From positions 806,001-870,000 of the forward strand of contig NZ_JABAIV010000002.1 of assembly GCF_013003915.1 (NCBI RefSeq): 64,000 bases of DNA, read 5' to 3'. Positions 38,701 through 46,119 of the stretch are shown here, in pieces. The notes beneath the pieces are model-generated. The model was given only the letters and a program-made list of their open reading frames with translations, made no database searches and was not told the origin of the DNA. Position numbers and translations under genes: made by a program. How positions within the stretch are numbered: the stretch's first letter is position 1; the number at the start of each line of letters is the position of its first letter. The DNA comes from Telluria aromaticivorans. Its GTDB lineage: Bacteria > Pseudomonadota > Gammaproteobacteria > Burkholderiales > Burkholderiaceae_D.

Positions 38701-41700
38701 CTGCAGCAGCGTGGCAGCGACACCGTCCTGCAGCGCGAATCCGACACGGCAGCCGTCGCCTGGCAGGATGCCGCCATCCTGCGCAATGTCGCACTGAGCG
38801 CGCTTACCGCCGACAATTTCACCGATGGCGCGCGTCCGGACGGCTCGTCCATTGGGTACGAGCGTAGCGGCACAGCAGACTACGAAAGGATGGTTGGCGG
38901 GCGCCTCGACGATACCCTGCGCGGCGCCGGCGGCGACGACAGGCTCTACGGAGGTGCCGGCGCGGACAGCCTGTATGGCGACGCCGGCAGCGACCAGCTC
39001 GACGGGGACGCCGGCGACGACCGCCTGTTTGGCGGCGCCGACTCCGACAGCCTGGTCGACGATGAAGGCAATAACCTTCTCGATGGGGGCGATGGTAACG
39101 ATACCCTCGCGACGTCGTCGTCCGCGGGCGGCCAGCTCTTGGGAGGCGCGGGTAACGACAGGCTGTATACCAGGGGCGCCGGCGGTAATCTCGTACTCGA
39201 CGGCGGCATGGGCAACGACGAGATCGAGCTTGGCTACTCAAGCTCGACGATCACGGCGAACGCGGTGATTCGTGGGGGCGAGGGAAACGACCTGATCACG
39301 GCAGACCTGAGCGGCACCCAGAAGGTCGTCGCCCTTGCCGAAGGCGGCGCCGGCCAGGACACTTACCGGATACTCGGCGCGTCGCGCCAAGGTCCCCTCA
39401 CCATCCTCGACTTCCAGACTGGAGAAGGTGGCGACCTCGTCGAACTTCTCAGGATGATCAATTATGTCGATGGACCGAACCCGTTCAGCGCCGGGAACGG
39501 CATGCGTATGGAACAACGCGGTGCAGACGCGGTACTGCAGGTACGGGTACTCGAAGCCGGCCAGACCGTTTACCGGGACGTGGTCGTTTTCGCCGGAATC
39601 GACAAGAGCGCCATCGGCGCCGCAAATATCGTGTGGGGCTTCAATCCGGATGGCACCAATTCGGGCCGCACGATCACCGGCACGAGTGCCGCCGATCAGC
39701 TCCTGGGCGGCTGGCTGGACGACAGCATGATGGGTGGGGACGGCGCCGATACGCTGATGGGACAGGCCGGCGACGACCACCTCATGGGTGGCGGCGGCAA
39801 CGACCTGCTGCTGGGCGATACCTCGTCTCCCAATCCGCCCGGCTCCGATAGTTCGGCATTCACCGGCAATGATCACCTCGAAGGCGGCGCCGGCGACGAC
39901 CAGTTAATCAGCACCCGCGGTAACGACGTCCTGCGCGGAGGCGACGGCAACGACAGCTTGCTGCTTGAATTCAGCTATTACCCGGTTACATCGCGCTACC
40001 GCGTGGAGATGCATGGCGATGCCGGTGACGACCTGCTCCGCGTCAAACCCACACTCGACACACCTTTCGATATCGAGATGGAAGGCGGCGCGGGCAAGGA
40101 CACGTATTCGTTCTACTGGATGCCGACACAGGGATCCTTGACCATCACCGATTTCCAGGTCGGCGTTGGTGGAGACGTGCTCGATGCATTTGGCCTGGAA
40201 AGGCTCGTCGACATCGGGGAGACCTCTCCATTTGCCACGGGCCAATACCGCTTCGTCCAGCGCGGCGCTGACGCCGTGCTGCAGATCGACGCCGGCAGCG
40301 GCCACCTGGATTTTGTCACGCTCAAGAATGTCGACAGAACCCAGCTCGTCAGCGCCAACATGATGCATGGCCTGGATCCAACCGGTTCGACGACCGGCCT
40401 GACGTGGACCGGCACCGCCGCCGACGAGATGAAGACCGGCGAATGGCTCGATGACGTCCTGCGAGGCGGCGGCGGCAACGACACCCTGCAGGGATCGCGC
40501 GGCAACGACCTGCTCGACGGCGGCGACGGCAACGACAGCCTGTACGACTCCTACGGCAAGGACACCCTGCTGGGCGGCGCCGGCAATGACATCCTGCGCG
40601 GCTCTGGGGACGACCTCTTGCGCGGCGGGGATGGCAACGACGACCTCATGGTCTTCGCACGCGGCGCCACCCTCGACGGAGGCGACGGCGATGACCGTCT
40701 CTGGCTCCGCGGCGACGATACCGATCCGCTGACCGCGACGCTGATCGCCACCATGCTCGGCGGCGCTGGCGACGACGTCTTCGAGGTTGATTCGTACGTC
40801 GACGCCAGCATTGCCAACGCGACCGGCGGCGCCGGCCGCGACACCTTCGAGGCAGGGTCCCACTACACCGTTACCGACTTCCAGCCGGGCGTGGGTGGCG
40901 ACCGGATCTCTGTCGGCATGCTGATTAACTGGAGCATCCACAATCCATTCGCCTTCAACGTCATGCGCCTGGTGCAAGATGGCGCCGACACTCGCCTGGT
41001 CTTCGACCGCGACGGGAACGATATCGGAAACTATTACGTTGCCAAGACGGTCATGACGCTGGTCGGTGTCAACGCTGCCAGCATCACCGTGGACAACATC
41101 CTGGAAAAATTCAGTCCGCAACCCGGCACACCTGTCACACCGCCGCCACCACCGCCTCCCCCGCCGCCGCCGGTCGTCACGGCCCCACCGGTCATCAGCG
41201 TCGGCGGCACCGGTAGCGAAACCCTGACAGGCGGCACCGGCAACGACCGCCTCGATGGCGGCGCCGGCAACGACGTGCTGGTCGGCGGCGCCGGCAGCGA
41301 TACGCTGATCGGCGGCGCCGGCCTGGACAGCGCCCGCTACGGCGGCGCCGCCAGCAACTACACGGTGGTGCGCACGGCAGATGGGTTCAAGGTAAGCGAC
41401 AAGCGCACCACGGGTGGCGACGGCAGCGACACCCTGCAAGGTGTCGAACGCATCACCTTCGCCGACGGCGCCATGGCGTTGGACATCGACGGCGTCGCCG
41501 GCCAGGCCTTCCGCATCTACCGTGCCGCCTTCGATCGCACACCGGACCTCGGCGGCATGGGCTTCTGGCTCGCCAGCATGGACAAGGGCGCCACGGTGTA
41601 CGACCTGGCCGTCGGCTTCGTCGCCTCGAAGGAGTTCGCCGACCTGTACGGCGCCGCGCCCACCAATGCTGAACTGGTCACGCGCCTGTACACCAACATC

Positions 41701-41868
41701 CTGCACCGCGCGCCGGAAGCGGCGGGCTACGCCTACTGGCTGGATATCCTCGACAGCAAGAAGGCCGACCTGGTCGGCGTGCTGGCATTGATCAGCGAGA
41801 GCGGAGAAAACGTGGAGGGAGTGGCCGAACTGATCGCGAACGGCATCCCGTTCACGCCTTACGGCTGA
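35761..41868 (+). CDS. Giant RTX (calcium-binding repeat) protein with C-terminal DUF4214, paralog 2
   Basis: A 2035-residue paralog of the preceding gene with the same plan. A short N-terminus shares TMSGS...DTT with paralog 1, then comes an Ig-like domain (LVFTFSEPVKLGSGTLVIWT) to about residue 135. Six RTX-plus-NPF modules follow, with motifs at about 388, 651, 971, 1240, 1489 (a SPF variant) and 1728. A shorter polyproline hinge (about 1794-1804), an RTX block and a DUF4214 domain nearly identical to that of paralog 1 end it. No Sec signal; type I export and calcium-dependent folding outside the cell are inferred from the family. The start is ATG 35761 by promoter spacing; GTG 35731 would add ten residues. 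Confidence 0.9.
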   Translation: MTNHPEDLPAHTSGYGTMSGSSGDVADTTPPTLVSGPADGHDASADLVFTFSEPVKLGSGTLVIWTNMGTQYSAAVAGNPHLTVSGNTIVFNPPAALELKANHCIQFTQGAILDLAGNALSGSNGVLVYFTTGISTTPVNRTGTAGRDILHGSDFADTLLGAGGEDDLYGYGGDDILDGGEGKGSDWFASDYISGGSGNDTLYGNDGYDYLLGGDGNDKVYGGDDADRLFGGAGDDLLDGGSGNDELKDDAGENVLLGGGGDDWLVASSASTGRLDGGEGNDRLAAYSGADISGGNGNDQLVLTLAGGASVSAVDAGAGDDAIELVFNHPAGAQVSLTGGIGTDTYALRVTAMAADATTRVRIADFTAGASGDRIDLFPILGTGYNGNPFGNGLLRLVAEGGATLLQLRTAEGSYQTLVELAGIAPASLARANFTGDIDPAGSQTGLAIGGTDGWDALAGTVMNDTIDGYSGSDQLHGNGGDDLLRGGEHQDTLVGGTGNDILLGGNGDDWLDERSDPTGNDRLEGGAGNDTLLTASSGTNLLDGGAGDDMLSAGNGADTLLGGDGNDTLTVAAAGNGAARTVSLQGGAGNDLLKLGAMSGAAVVSAQGGAGADTFAVLALGARARVTDFNAGEGDRLDLRALLPASLEDNPFGPAGYLKAEQVGSDTLVYIDSDGAAGNAHQFQLAVTLAGVSPTALSRASLTGGYDRLGSEVGFTIVGTSKDETLQGEDMDDTIRGNGGDDTLFGGKGNDLLEAGDTLGYGARLIGGTGNDTLRGGAGRDDLEGETGNDTLEGGAGEDQLDGGAGDDLLRGGDGNDWLDDVSGNNVFEGGNGNDTIRTSTFYDTEVLTPFFISVDGGAGDDKIQASLDTDTVLGGTGNDNIVVTGSGKDVTGQPAMRIDAGAGDDIIGIETWNATTRSVEAAGGAGRDTYLFLQGDPRLVLTITDFGAGAGGDVLDIFSLLDYVDNSGNPFGAMNKLRLQQRGSDTVLQRESDTAAVAWQDAAILRNVALSALTADNFTDGARPDGSSIGYERSGTADYERMVGGRLDDTLRGAGGDDRLYGGAGADSLYGDAGSDQLDGDAGDDRLFGGADSDSLVDDEGNNLLDGGDGNDTLATSSSAGGQLLGGAGNDRLYTRGAGGNLVLDGGMGNDEIELGYSSSTITANAVIRGGEGNDLITADLSGTQKVVALAEGGAGQDTYRILGASRQGPLTILDFQTGEGGDLVELLRMINYVDGPNPFSAGNGMRMEQRGADAVLQVRVLEAGQTVYRDVVVFAGIDKSAIGAANIVWGFNPDGTNSGRTITGTSAADQLLGGWLDDSMMGGDGADTLMGQAGDDHLMGGGGNDLLLGDTSSPNPPGSDSSAFTGNDHLEGGAGDDQLISTRGNDVLRGGDGNDSLLLEFSYYPVTSRYRVEMHGDAGDDLLRVKPTLDTPFDIEMEGGAGKDTYSFYWMPTQGSLTITDFQVGVGGDVLDAFGLERLVDIGETSPFATGQYRFVQRGADAVLQIDAGSGHLDFVTLKNVDRTQLVSANMMHGLDPTGSTTGLTWTGTAADEMKTGEWLDDVLRGGGGNDTLQGSRGNDLLDGGDGNDSLYDSYGKDTLLGGAGNDILRGSGDDLLRGGDGNDDLMVFARGATLDGGDGDDRLWLRGDDTDPLTATLIATMLGGAGDDVFEVDSYVDASIANATGGAGRDTFEAGSHYTVTDFQPGVGGDRISVGMLINWSIHNPFAFNVMRLVQDGADTRLVFDRDGNDIGNYYVAKTVMTLVGVNAASITVDNILEKFSPQPGTPVTPPPPPPPPPPPVVTAPPVISVGGTGSETLTGGTGNDRLDGGAGNDVLVGGAGSDTLIGGAGLDSARYGGAASNYTVVRTADGFKVSDKRTTGGDGSDTLQGVERITFADGAMALDIDGVAGQAFRIYRAAFDRTPDLGGMGFWLASMDKGATVYDLAVGFVASKEFADLYGAAPTNAELVTRLYTNILHRAPEAAGYAYWLDILDSKKADLVGVLALISESGENVEGVAELIANGIPFTPYG

Positions 41869-41880
41869 CAGTAAACTGGA

Positions 41881-42300
41881 TCAGCCAGGGTAGCGTGCGC
41901 GCGTGATGGCCACCGACGCCGCTACCATCTGTTCCAGCACAGCGCTGTCGATCTCGTCGAGGCGGCGCACATACAGGCAAGCCTTGCCCATCTTGTGCCG
42001 ACCAAGGGTGTCGCGAAAGGCCTGCAGCGCCGGCGCGTCACAATCGAGGTAGATGCTGATGTCGCCCTTGCGCGAGGCGAAGCCGGCCAGCGGGGCATCG
42101 CCCTCGCGGCCGCTCTCGTAGATGTAGTGGTAACTGCCGAAGCCGACGATGCCGGGGCCCCACATGACGGGCAGCGCGCCGGTCACCTGCTGCATGATGG
42201 CGGCGATCCCCTCGCAATCGCGGCGGCGCGCGTCGTCGGGAATGGCGTCCAGGTAGGCGCGTACGCTGGCATCGTTCGGGACAGTCTTGTTGCCGGCCAT
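41881..42300 (-). CDS. DUF1801-domain protein (YdhG/YjhA-like)
   Basis: A 139-residue cytosolic protein with the DUF1801 pattern: VRAYLDAIPDDARRRDCEGIAAIMQQVTG, MWGPGIVGFGSYHYIYESG, and a late KACLYVRRLDEIDSAVLEQMV. The family has an alpha-beta fold of unknown function, sometimes linked to iron or toxin-antitoxin chaperoning. The start at 42298-42300 is 7 nt after the stop of the 80-aa gene. It converges on the RTX gene with only 12 bp between stops. Confidence 0.87.
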   Translation of the reverse strand: MAGNKTVPNDASVRAYLDAIPDDARRRDCEGIAAIMQQVTGALPVMWGPGIVGFGSYHYIYESGREGDAPLAGFASRKGDISIYLDCDAPALQAFRDTLGRHKMGKACLYVRRLDEIDSAVLEQMVAASVAITRARYPG

Positions 42301-42307
42301 GGGCGGC

Positions 42308-42550
42308 TTACAGTTTGACGTCGAGGTGGGTTGCGACCCAGGCATGGGCATCTTCGACGCTGTCGAAATGCACGGTGGCCAGGGTGGTCTTGTCGCCGGA
42401 CAGCAGGTTGGCGTACATGCGCTTCTCGTCGTTGTTCGAGCTGAGCAGGTCGGACTGCGGCGCCAGCTCGACCGTGGCCACCAGGTCGAGATTGAGCAGG
42501 ACCGCCTTTTTCGGGGTGTTGTCCTTGTCGATGCGAATGAATTTGCTCAT
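42308..42550 (-). CDS. Conserved hypothetical 80-aa protein
   Basis: The product (MSKFIRIDKDNTPKKAVLLN...) looks like a small beta-rich cytosolic protein: strands VLLNLDLVATVEL and KTTLATVHFDS, then a helix VEDAHAWVATHL. AAGGAGCAGG upstream gives a good ribosome site at ATG 42548-42550. I do not recognise a family. It lies 13 nt after pmbA and 7 nt before the DUF1801 gene, so the three are probably cotranscribed. Confidence 0.75.
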   Translation of the reverse strand: MSKFIRIDKDNTPKKAVLLNLDLVATVELAPQSDLLSSNNDEKRMYANLLSGDKTTLATVHFDSVEDAHAWVATHLDVKL

Positions 42551-42563
42551 GGCCTGCTCCTTG

Positions 42564-43916
42564 TCAGCTGCCGGCAATGACCATCTTCTCGATCAGGATC
42601 GAGCCGGTGGACTTGTTGCCGCGGGTAAGGACATCGTTGCCGATGGCCACGATTTGCTGGAACATTTCTCGCATGTTGCCGGCGATGGTGATTTCTTCGA
42701 CCGGGTATTGGATGACGCCGTTTTCGACCCAGTAGCCGGATGCGCCGCGCGAATAATCGCCGGTGACGTAGTTCACGCCCTGCCCCATCAGCTCGGTGAC
42801 CAGCAGGCCGGTGCCCATCTTGCGCAGCATGCCTTCGAAGTCGTCGGCGCGCTTGGTCTGGGTCGACACCAGGTCGAGGTTGTGCGAACCGCCGGCATTA
42901 CCGGTGGTCTGCATGCCGAGCTTGCGTGCCGAATACGACGACAGGAAATAACCCTGCAGCACGCCATTGTCGACGACCTTGCGGCGCACGGTTTTCACGC
43001 CTTCTTCATCGAAGGGCGCCGAGCCGACCGCGCCGATCAGGTGCGGGTCTTCGACCACGTTGATGTGGTCCGGGAAGACCTGCTTGCCGAGGGTGTCGAG
43101 CAGGAAGGTGGACTTGCGGTAGAGCGCGCCGCCCGAGACGGCTTGCACGAAGGCGCCGAGCAGGCCGGCGGCCAGCGGCGCCTCGAACAGCACCGGGCAG
43201 GTGCGGGTGTCCAGCTTGCGCGCGTTCAGGCGGGCCAATGCGCGTTCGGCGGCGTAGCGGCCGACCGCTTCGGGCTTGCCCAGGTTCTTCGGGTCGCGCG
43301 CCGAGGTGTACCAGTCGTCGCGCTGCATCTTGTTGCCCTTGCCCGCGATCGGGGCCACCGAGATGGTGTGGCGCGAGAACGGGTAGCCGCCGATGAAGCC
43401 GCGGCTGTTGGCGCCGACGAAATGCGACTGCTGCACATAGACGCTGGCGCCTTCGCTGTTGGTCACGCGCGGGTCGACCTCGAAGGCCGCGTTCTCGCAG
43501 CGCTGGGCCAGTACGACGGCTTCTTCGGTGGAGATCTTCCACGGGTAGAACAGGCGCAAATCGCGCGGTGCCATTTCCAGCAGGTCGGCGTCCGGCAGGC
43601 CGGAGCAGTCGTCTTCGGCGGTGAAGCGGGCGATGTTCCAGGCCGCTTCGACGGTGGCCTTGAGCGAGGCGGTGGAAAAATCGGAGGTATTGGCATTGCC
43701 ACGGCACTGGCCAACGTAGACGGTGACGCCGATGCCCTTGTCGCGGTTTTGCTCGATCGTCTCGATTTTTCCTTTACGTACAGAAACTGATAATCCGCTT
43801 CCCTCGCTGATTTCCACCGAGGCGTCGGTAGCGCCCTGCTCTTTCGCGTACGCCAGAACGTCGCGGGCGAGCTGTTTCAGCTGGTCCTGGGTGTGGGTGA
43901 AAGCGGAGTCGTTCAT
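42564..43916 (-). CDS. pmbA: Metalloprotease PmbA (TldE)
   Basis: A 450-residue TldD/PmbA-family protein. PmbA (TldE) pairs with TldD in a zinc protease that matures microcin B17 and degrades CcdA-type antitoxins and peptides; TldD supplies the metal site. Visible marks are VSVRKGKIETIEQNRDKGIGVTVY near the N-terminus, PVLFEAPLAAGLLGAFVQAVSGG in the middle, and GNAGGSHNLDL plus YVTGDYSRGASGYWVENG near the end. ATG 43914-43916 is the family start. It is divergent from darP. tldD is not in the window. Confidence 0.95.
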   Translation of the reverse strand: MNDSAFTHTQDQLKQLARDVLAYAKEQGATDASVEISEGSGLSVSVRKGKIETIEQNRDKGIGVTVYVGQCRGNANTSDFSTASLKATVEAAWNIARFTAEDDCSGLPDADLLEMAPRDLRLFYPWKISTEEAVVLAQRCENAAFEVDPRVTNSEGASVYVQQSHFVGANSRGFIGGYPFSRHTISVAPIAGKGNKMQRDDWYTSARDPKNLGKPEAVGRYAAERALARLNARKLDTRTCPVLFEAPLAAGLLGAFVQAVSGGALYRKSTFLLDTLGKQVFPDHINVVEDPHLIGAVGSAPFDEEGVKTVRRKVVDNGVLQGYFLSSYSARKLGMQTTGNAGGSHNLDLVSTQTKRADDFEGMLRKMGTGLLVTELMGQGVNYVTGDYSRGASGYWVENGVIQYPVEEITIAGNMREMFQQIVAIGNDVLTRGNKSTGSILIEKMVIAGS

Positions 43917-44022
43917 ATAGTGTTTTTCGTGGCGAGCCCTAAAACAGTTATCATAGCAGCCGTTTACAGTTTTCACTGATCGGCCCAGTGCCAATCGGAT
44001 CAATCCGGAATTTCCCCAAACT

Positions 44023-44628
44023 ATGCCTAATCCAAACCGCGGCTCCGTCGGCTTCCAGTCCAACGAATTCGAGCAAGAATACGAACGCCCATCGAAGTCC
44101 GAGGCCAAGCGCCACTCGAACGAGTTGCAAAAGCTTGGCGAACAGCTCGTCGACGCCGCGCGTGACCGGGTCAAGCGCATCGAGATGCCGGAAGACGTGC
44201 GCGAGGCCATCCTCACCTGCCAATCCATCACCAACCACGAAGGCCGCCGCCGCGCCCTGCAGTTCGTGGGCAAGAAGATGCGCACCCTCGATGAAGAAGA
44301 AATCGCCGTCATCCAGCGCACCATCGACAGCTGGAAAGGCGCCTCCAAGGCCGAAACGGCCTCGCTGCACGCCCTCGAGCGCCGCCGCGAGAAGCTGCTC
44401 ACTGACGATGCGGCCCTGACCAAGCTGCTGGAAGAAGCGCCGGAACTGGACGTGCAGCACCTGCGCACCCTGATCCGCAACGCGCGCAAGGAGCAGGCGG
44501 AGAACAAGCCGCCGAAGGCCTACCGCGAGATCTTCCAGATCCTGAAGGACTTGAACAAGAAATCGAAGCAGGCCGAATCGGAAGAAGGCGACGAGGAAGC
44601 GGCCGATGACGAGTCCGGCGACGAGTAA
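44023..44628 (+). CDS. darP: Ribosome biogenesis factor DarP (YjgA, DUF615)
   Basis: A 201-residue helical protein binding late 50S subunit precursors. Family marks are PSKSEAKRHSNELQKLGEQLV, GRRRALQFVGKKMR and the terminal FQILKDLNK, followed by an acidic tail (SEEGDEEAADDESGDE) longer than in E. coli. Divergence from pmbA is the common arrangement in proteobacteria. Confidence 0.95.
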   Translation: MPNPNRGSVGFQSNEFEQEYERPSKSEAKRHSNELQKLGEQLVDAARDRVKRIEMPEDVREAILTCQSITNHEGRRRALQFVGKKMRTLDEEEIAVIQRTIDSWKGASKAETASLHALERRREKLLTDDAALTKLLEEAPELDVQHLRTLIRNARKEQAENKPPKAYREIFQILKDLNKKSKQAESEEGDEEAADDESGDE

Positions 44629-44635
44629 TCCGGCC

Positions 44636-45244
44636 ATGGCGGATCAGGAACTGGTGATTGGACTGGTGTCGGTGTCGGACCGCGCCAGCGGCGGGGTCTA
44701 CGAAGACAAGGGCATTCCGGCGCTCAGCGACTGGCTGGCTGCTGCAATCACCACGCCTTATCGGCTGGAGACCCGCTTGATCCCGGACGAACGTGCGGAG
44801 ATCGAGCGCACCCTCGTCGACCTGGTCGACAATGTGCGCTGCCACCTGGTGTTGACCACCGGCGGCACCGGTCCGGCACGGCGCGACGTTACGCCAGAGG
44901 CCACGCTGGCGGTCGCCACAAAAGAGATGCCCGGCTTCGGCGAGCAGATGCGCCAGGTCAGCCTGCGCTTCGTGCCGACCGCGATCCTGTCGCGCCAGAC
45001 CGCGGTGATCCGCGAAACGGCAACCCACGCGGCGCTGATCATGAACCTGCCGGGCCAGCCGAAATCGATCAAGGAAACGCTCGAAGGGCTCAAGGACGAC
45101 GCCGGCAACACGGTCGTCGGCGGCATTTTTGCCGCGGTCCCTTATTGCATCGACCTGATCGGCGGGCCGTACATGGAAACCGATCCACTGGTGAGCAAGA
45201 CCTTCCGCCCGAAATCGGCGCTGCGTCCTGCCACGCCATCGTAA
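44636..45244 (+). CDS. mogA: Molybdopterin adenylyltransferase
   Basis: A 202-residue MoaB/MogA-fold enzyme that adenylates molybdopterin before molybdenum insertion. The signature TTGGTGPARRDVTPEAT and the end IPYC-like AVPYCIDLIGGPYMET are typical. ATG 44636 lies 7 nt after the darP stop. ATG 44606, inside the darP tail, has GAGGAAG upstream and would add ten residues, but that purine run is explained by darP's acidic codons. Confidence 0.93.
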   Translation: MADQELVIGLVSVSDRASGGVYEDKGIPALSDWLAAAITTPYRLETRLIPDERAEIERTLVDLVDNVRCHLVLTTGGTGPARRDVTPEATLAVATKEMPGFGEQMRQVSLRFVPTAILSRQTAVIRETATHAALIMNLPGQPKSIKETLEGLKDDAGNTVVGGIFAAVPYCIDLIGGPYMETDPLVSKTFRPKSALRPATPS

Positions 45245-45263
45245 AAAACATCTTAGGAAAAGC

Positions 45264-45932
45264 ATGAGCCAGCTGCTGGAAAACATCGAGATCGACACCG
45301 CACCGAACCCGGAAATCGCCGTCATCTGGCTGCACGGCCTCGGCGCCGACGGTAACGACTTCGTGCCGATGGTGCAGGAGCTCGACCTGGCCGGTTTGCC
45401 TGGCATCCGCTTCGTGTTCCCGCATGCGAAGACCATGCCGGTAACGATCAACAACGGCTACGTGATGCGCTCGTGGTACGACATCGTCGCCACCGACCTG
45501 ACCCGCCGCGAAGACGAAGGCGGCCTGCGCGCCTCGCAGCTGGACGTGGAAGCGCTGATCGCGCGCGAGAAGGCACGCGGCATTCCCGCTTCGCGCATCA
45601 TCCTGGCCGGCTTCTCCCAGGGCTGCGCCATGACACTGCAGACCGGCATGCGCCATCCGGAGAAACTGGCGGGCATGCTCTGCCTGTCGGGTTACCTGCC
45701 ACTGGCAACTGTGGCCGGCGCCGAGCGCACCGAGGAAAGCCTGGCCACGCCGATCTTCATGGCCCACGGCCGCCAGGACGGCGTGGTGCCTTTCGCCCGC
45801 GCGCAGGAGTCGGCGGAAGTACTCAAGAAGCTGGGCTACCAGGTGGAGTGGCACGAGTACATGATGCAGCACTCGCTGTGCCTGGAAGAGGTGCAGGATA
45901 TCTCGAAGTGGTTCAGGAAGGTGCTGGCCTAA
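45264..45932 (+). CDS. Carboxylesterase / phospholipase, alpha/beta hydrolase
   Basis: A 222-residue member of the PF02230 group (EstB-like). The catalytic triad is visible: Ser118 in GFSQG, Asp172 in GRQDGVVP and His203 in MQHSLCLEE. The oxyanion loop is WLHGLGADGNDF. It is cytosolic (no signal) and hydrolyses short acyl esters or lysophospholipids. It lies 19 nt after mogA and may be cotranscribed. A family B repeat follows the stop by 14 nt. Confidence 0.92.
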   Translation: MSQLLENIEIDTAPNPEIAVIWLHGLGADGNDFVPMVQELDLAGLPGIRFVFPHAKTMPVTINNGYVMRSWYDIVATDLTRREDEGGLRASQLDVEALIAREKARGIPASRIILAGFSQGCAMTLQTGMRHPEKLAGMLCLSGYLPLATVAGAERTEESLATPIFMAHGRQDGVVPFARAQESAEVLKKLGYQVEWHEYMMQHSLCLEEVQDISKWFRKVLA

Positions 45933-45946
45933 GCCCAGTCGAAAAC

Positions 45947-46119
45947 CGTAGGGTGGGCGGCTCCACCCGACGGCGTGTTCATCCTGCGCCGTAACTGCCG
46001 CCCGCGCGTTCAAGCTGCCTTCGAGCAGACCGAGCGGCTATTCATGTCGTCGTTGAACGCGCGGGCGGCATCGCCCGCACAGGCTGATCACCATCCAGGG
46101 TGGAGCCGCCCACCCTACG
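45947..46119. repeat. Family B nested inverted repeat, 173 bp
   Basis: The outer arms, 22 bp each (45947-45968 and 46098-46119), are perfect inverted repeats beginning CGTAGGGTGGGCGGCTCCAC. A second perfect 17-bp inverted pair lies inside at 45997-46013 and 46053-46069 (GCCGCCCGCGCGTTCAA and its complement). The size and ends resemble a miniature inverted-repeat element without coding capacity; no flanking target duplication was identified. The last bases overlap the stop codon of the convergent aminotransferase gene. Confidence 0.8.

Noticed and set aside
34230..41706. Long open frames antisense to the RTX genes (for example 34230-35429 and 39904-41706)
   Set aside because: They arise because the GGxGxD codons read backwards give stop-free Val/Ala/Gly/Gln-rich frames. 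Composition is repetitive and no domain is seen.
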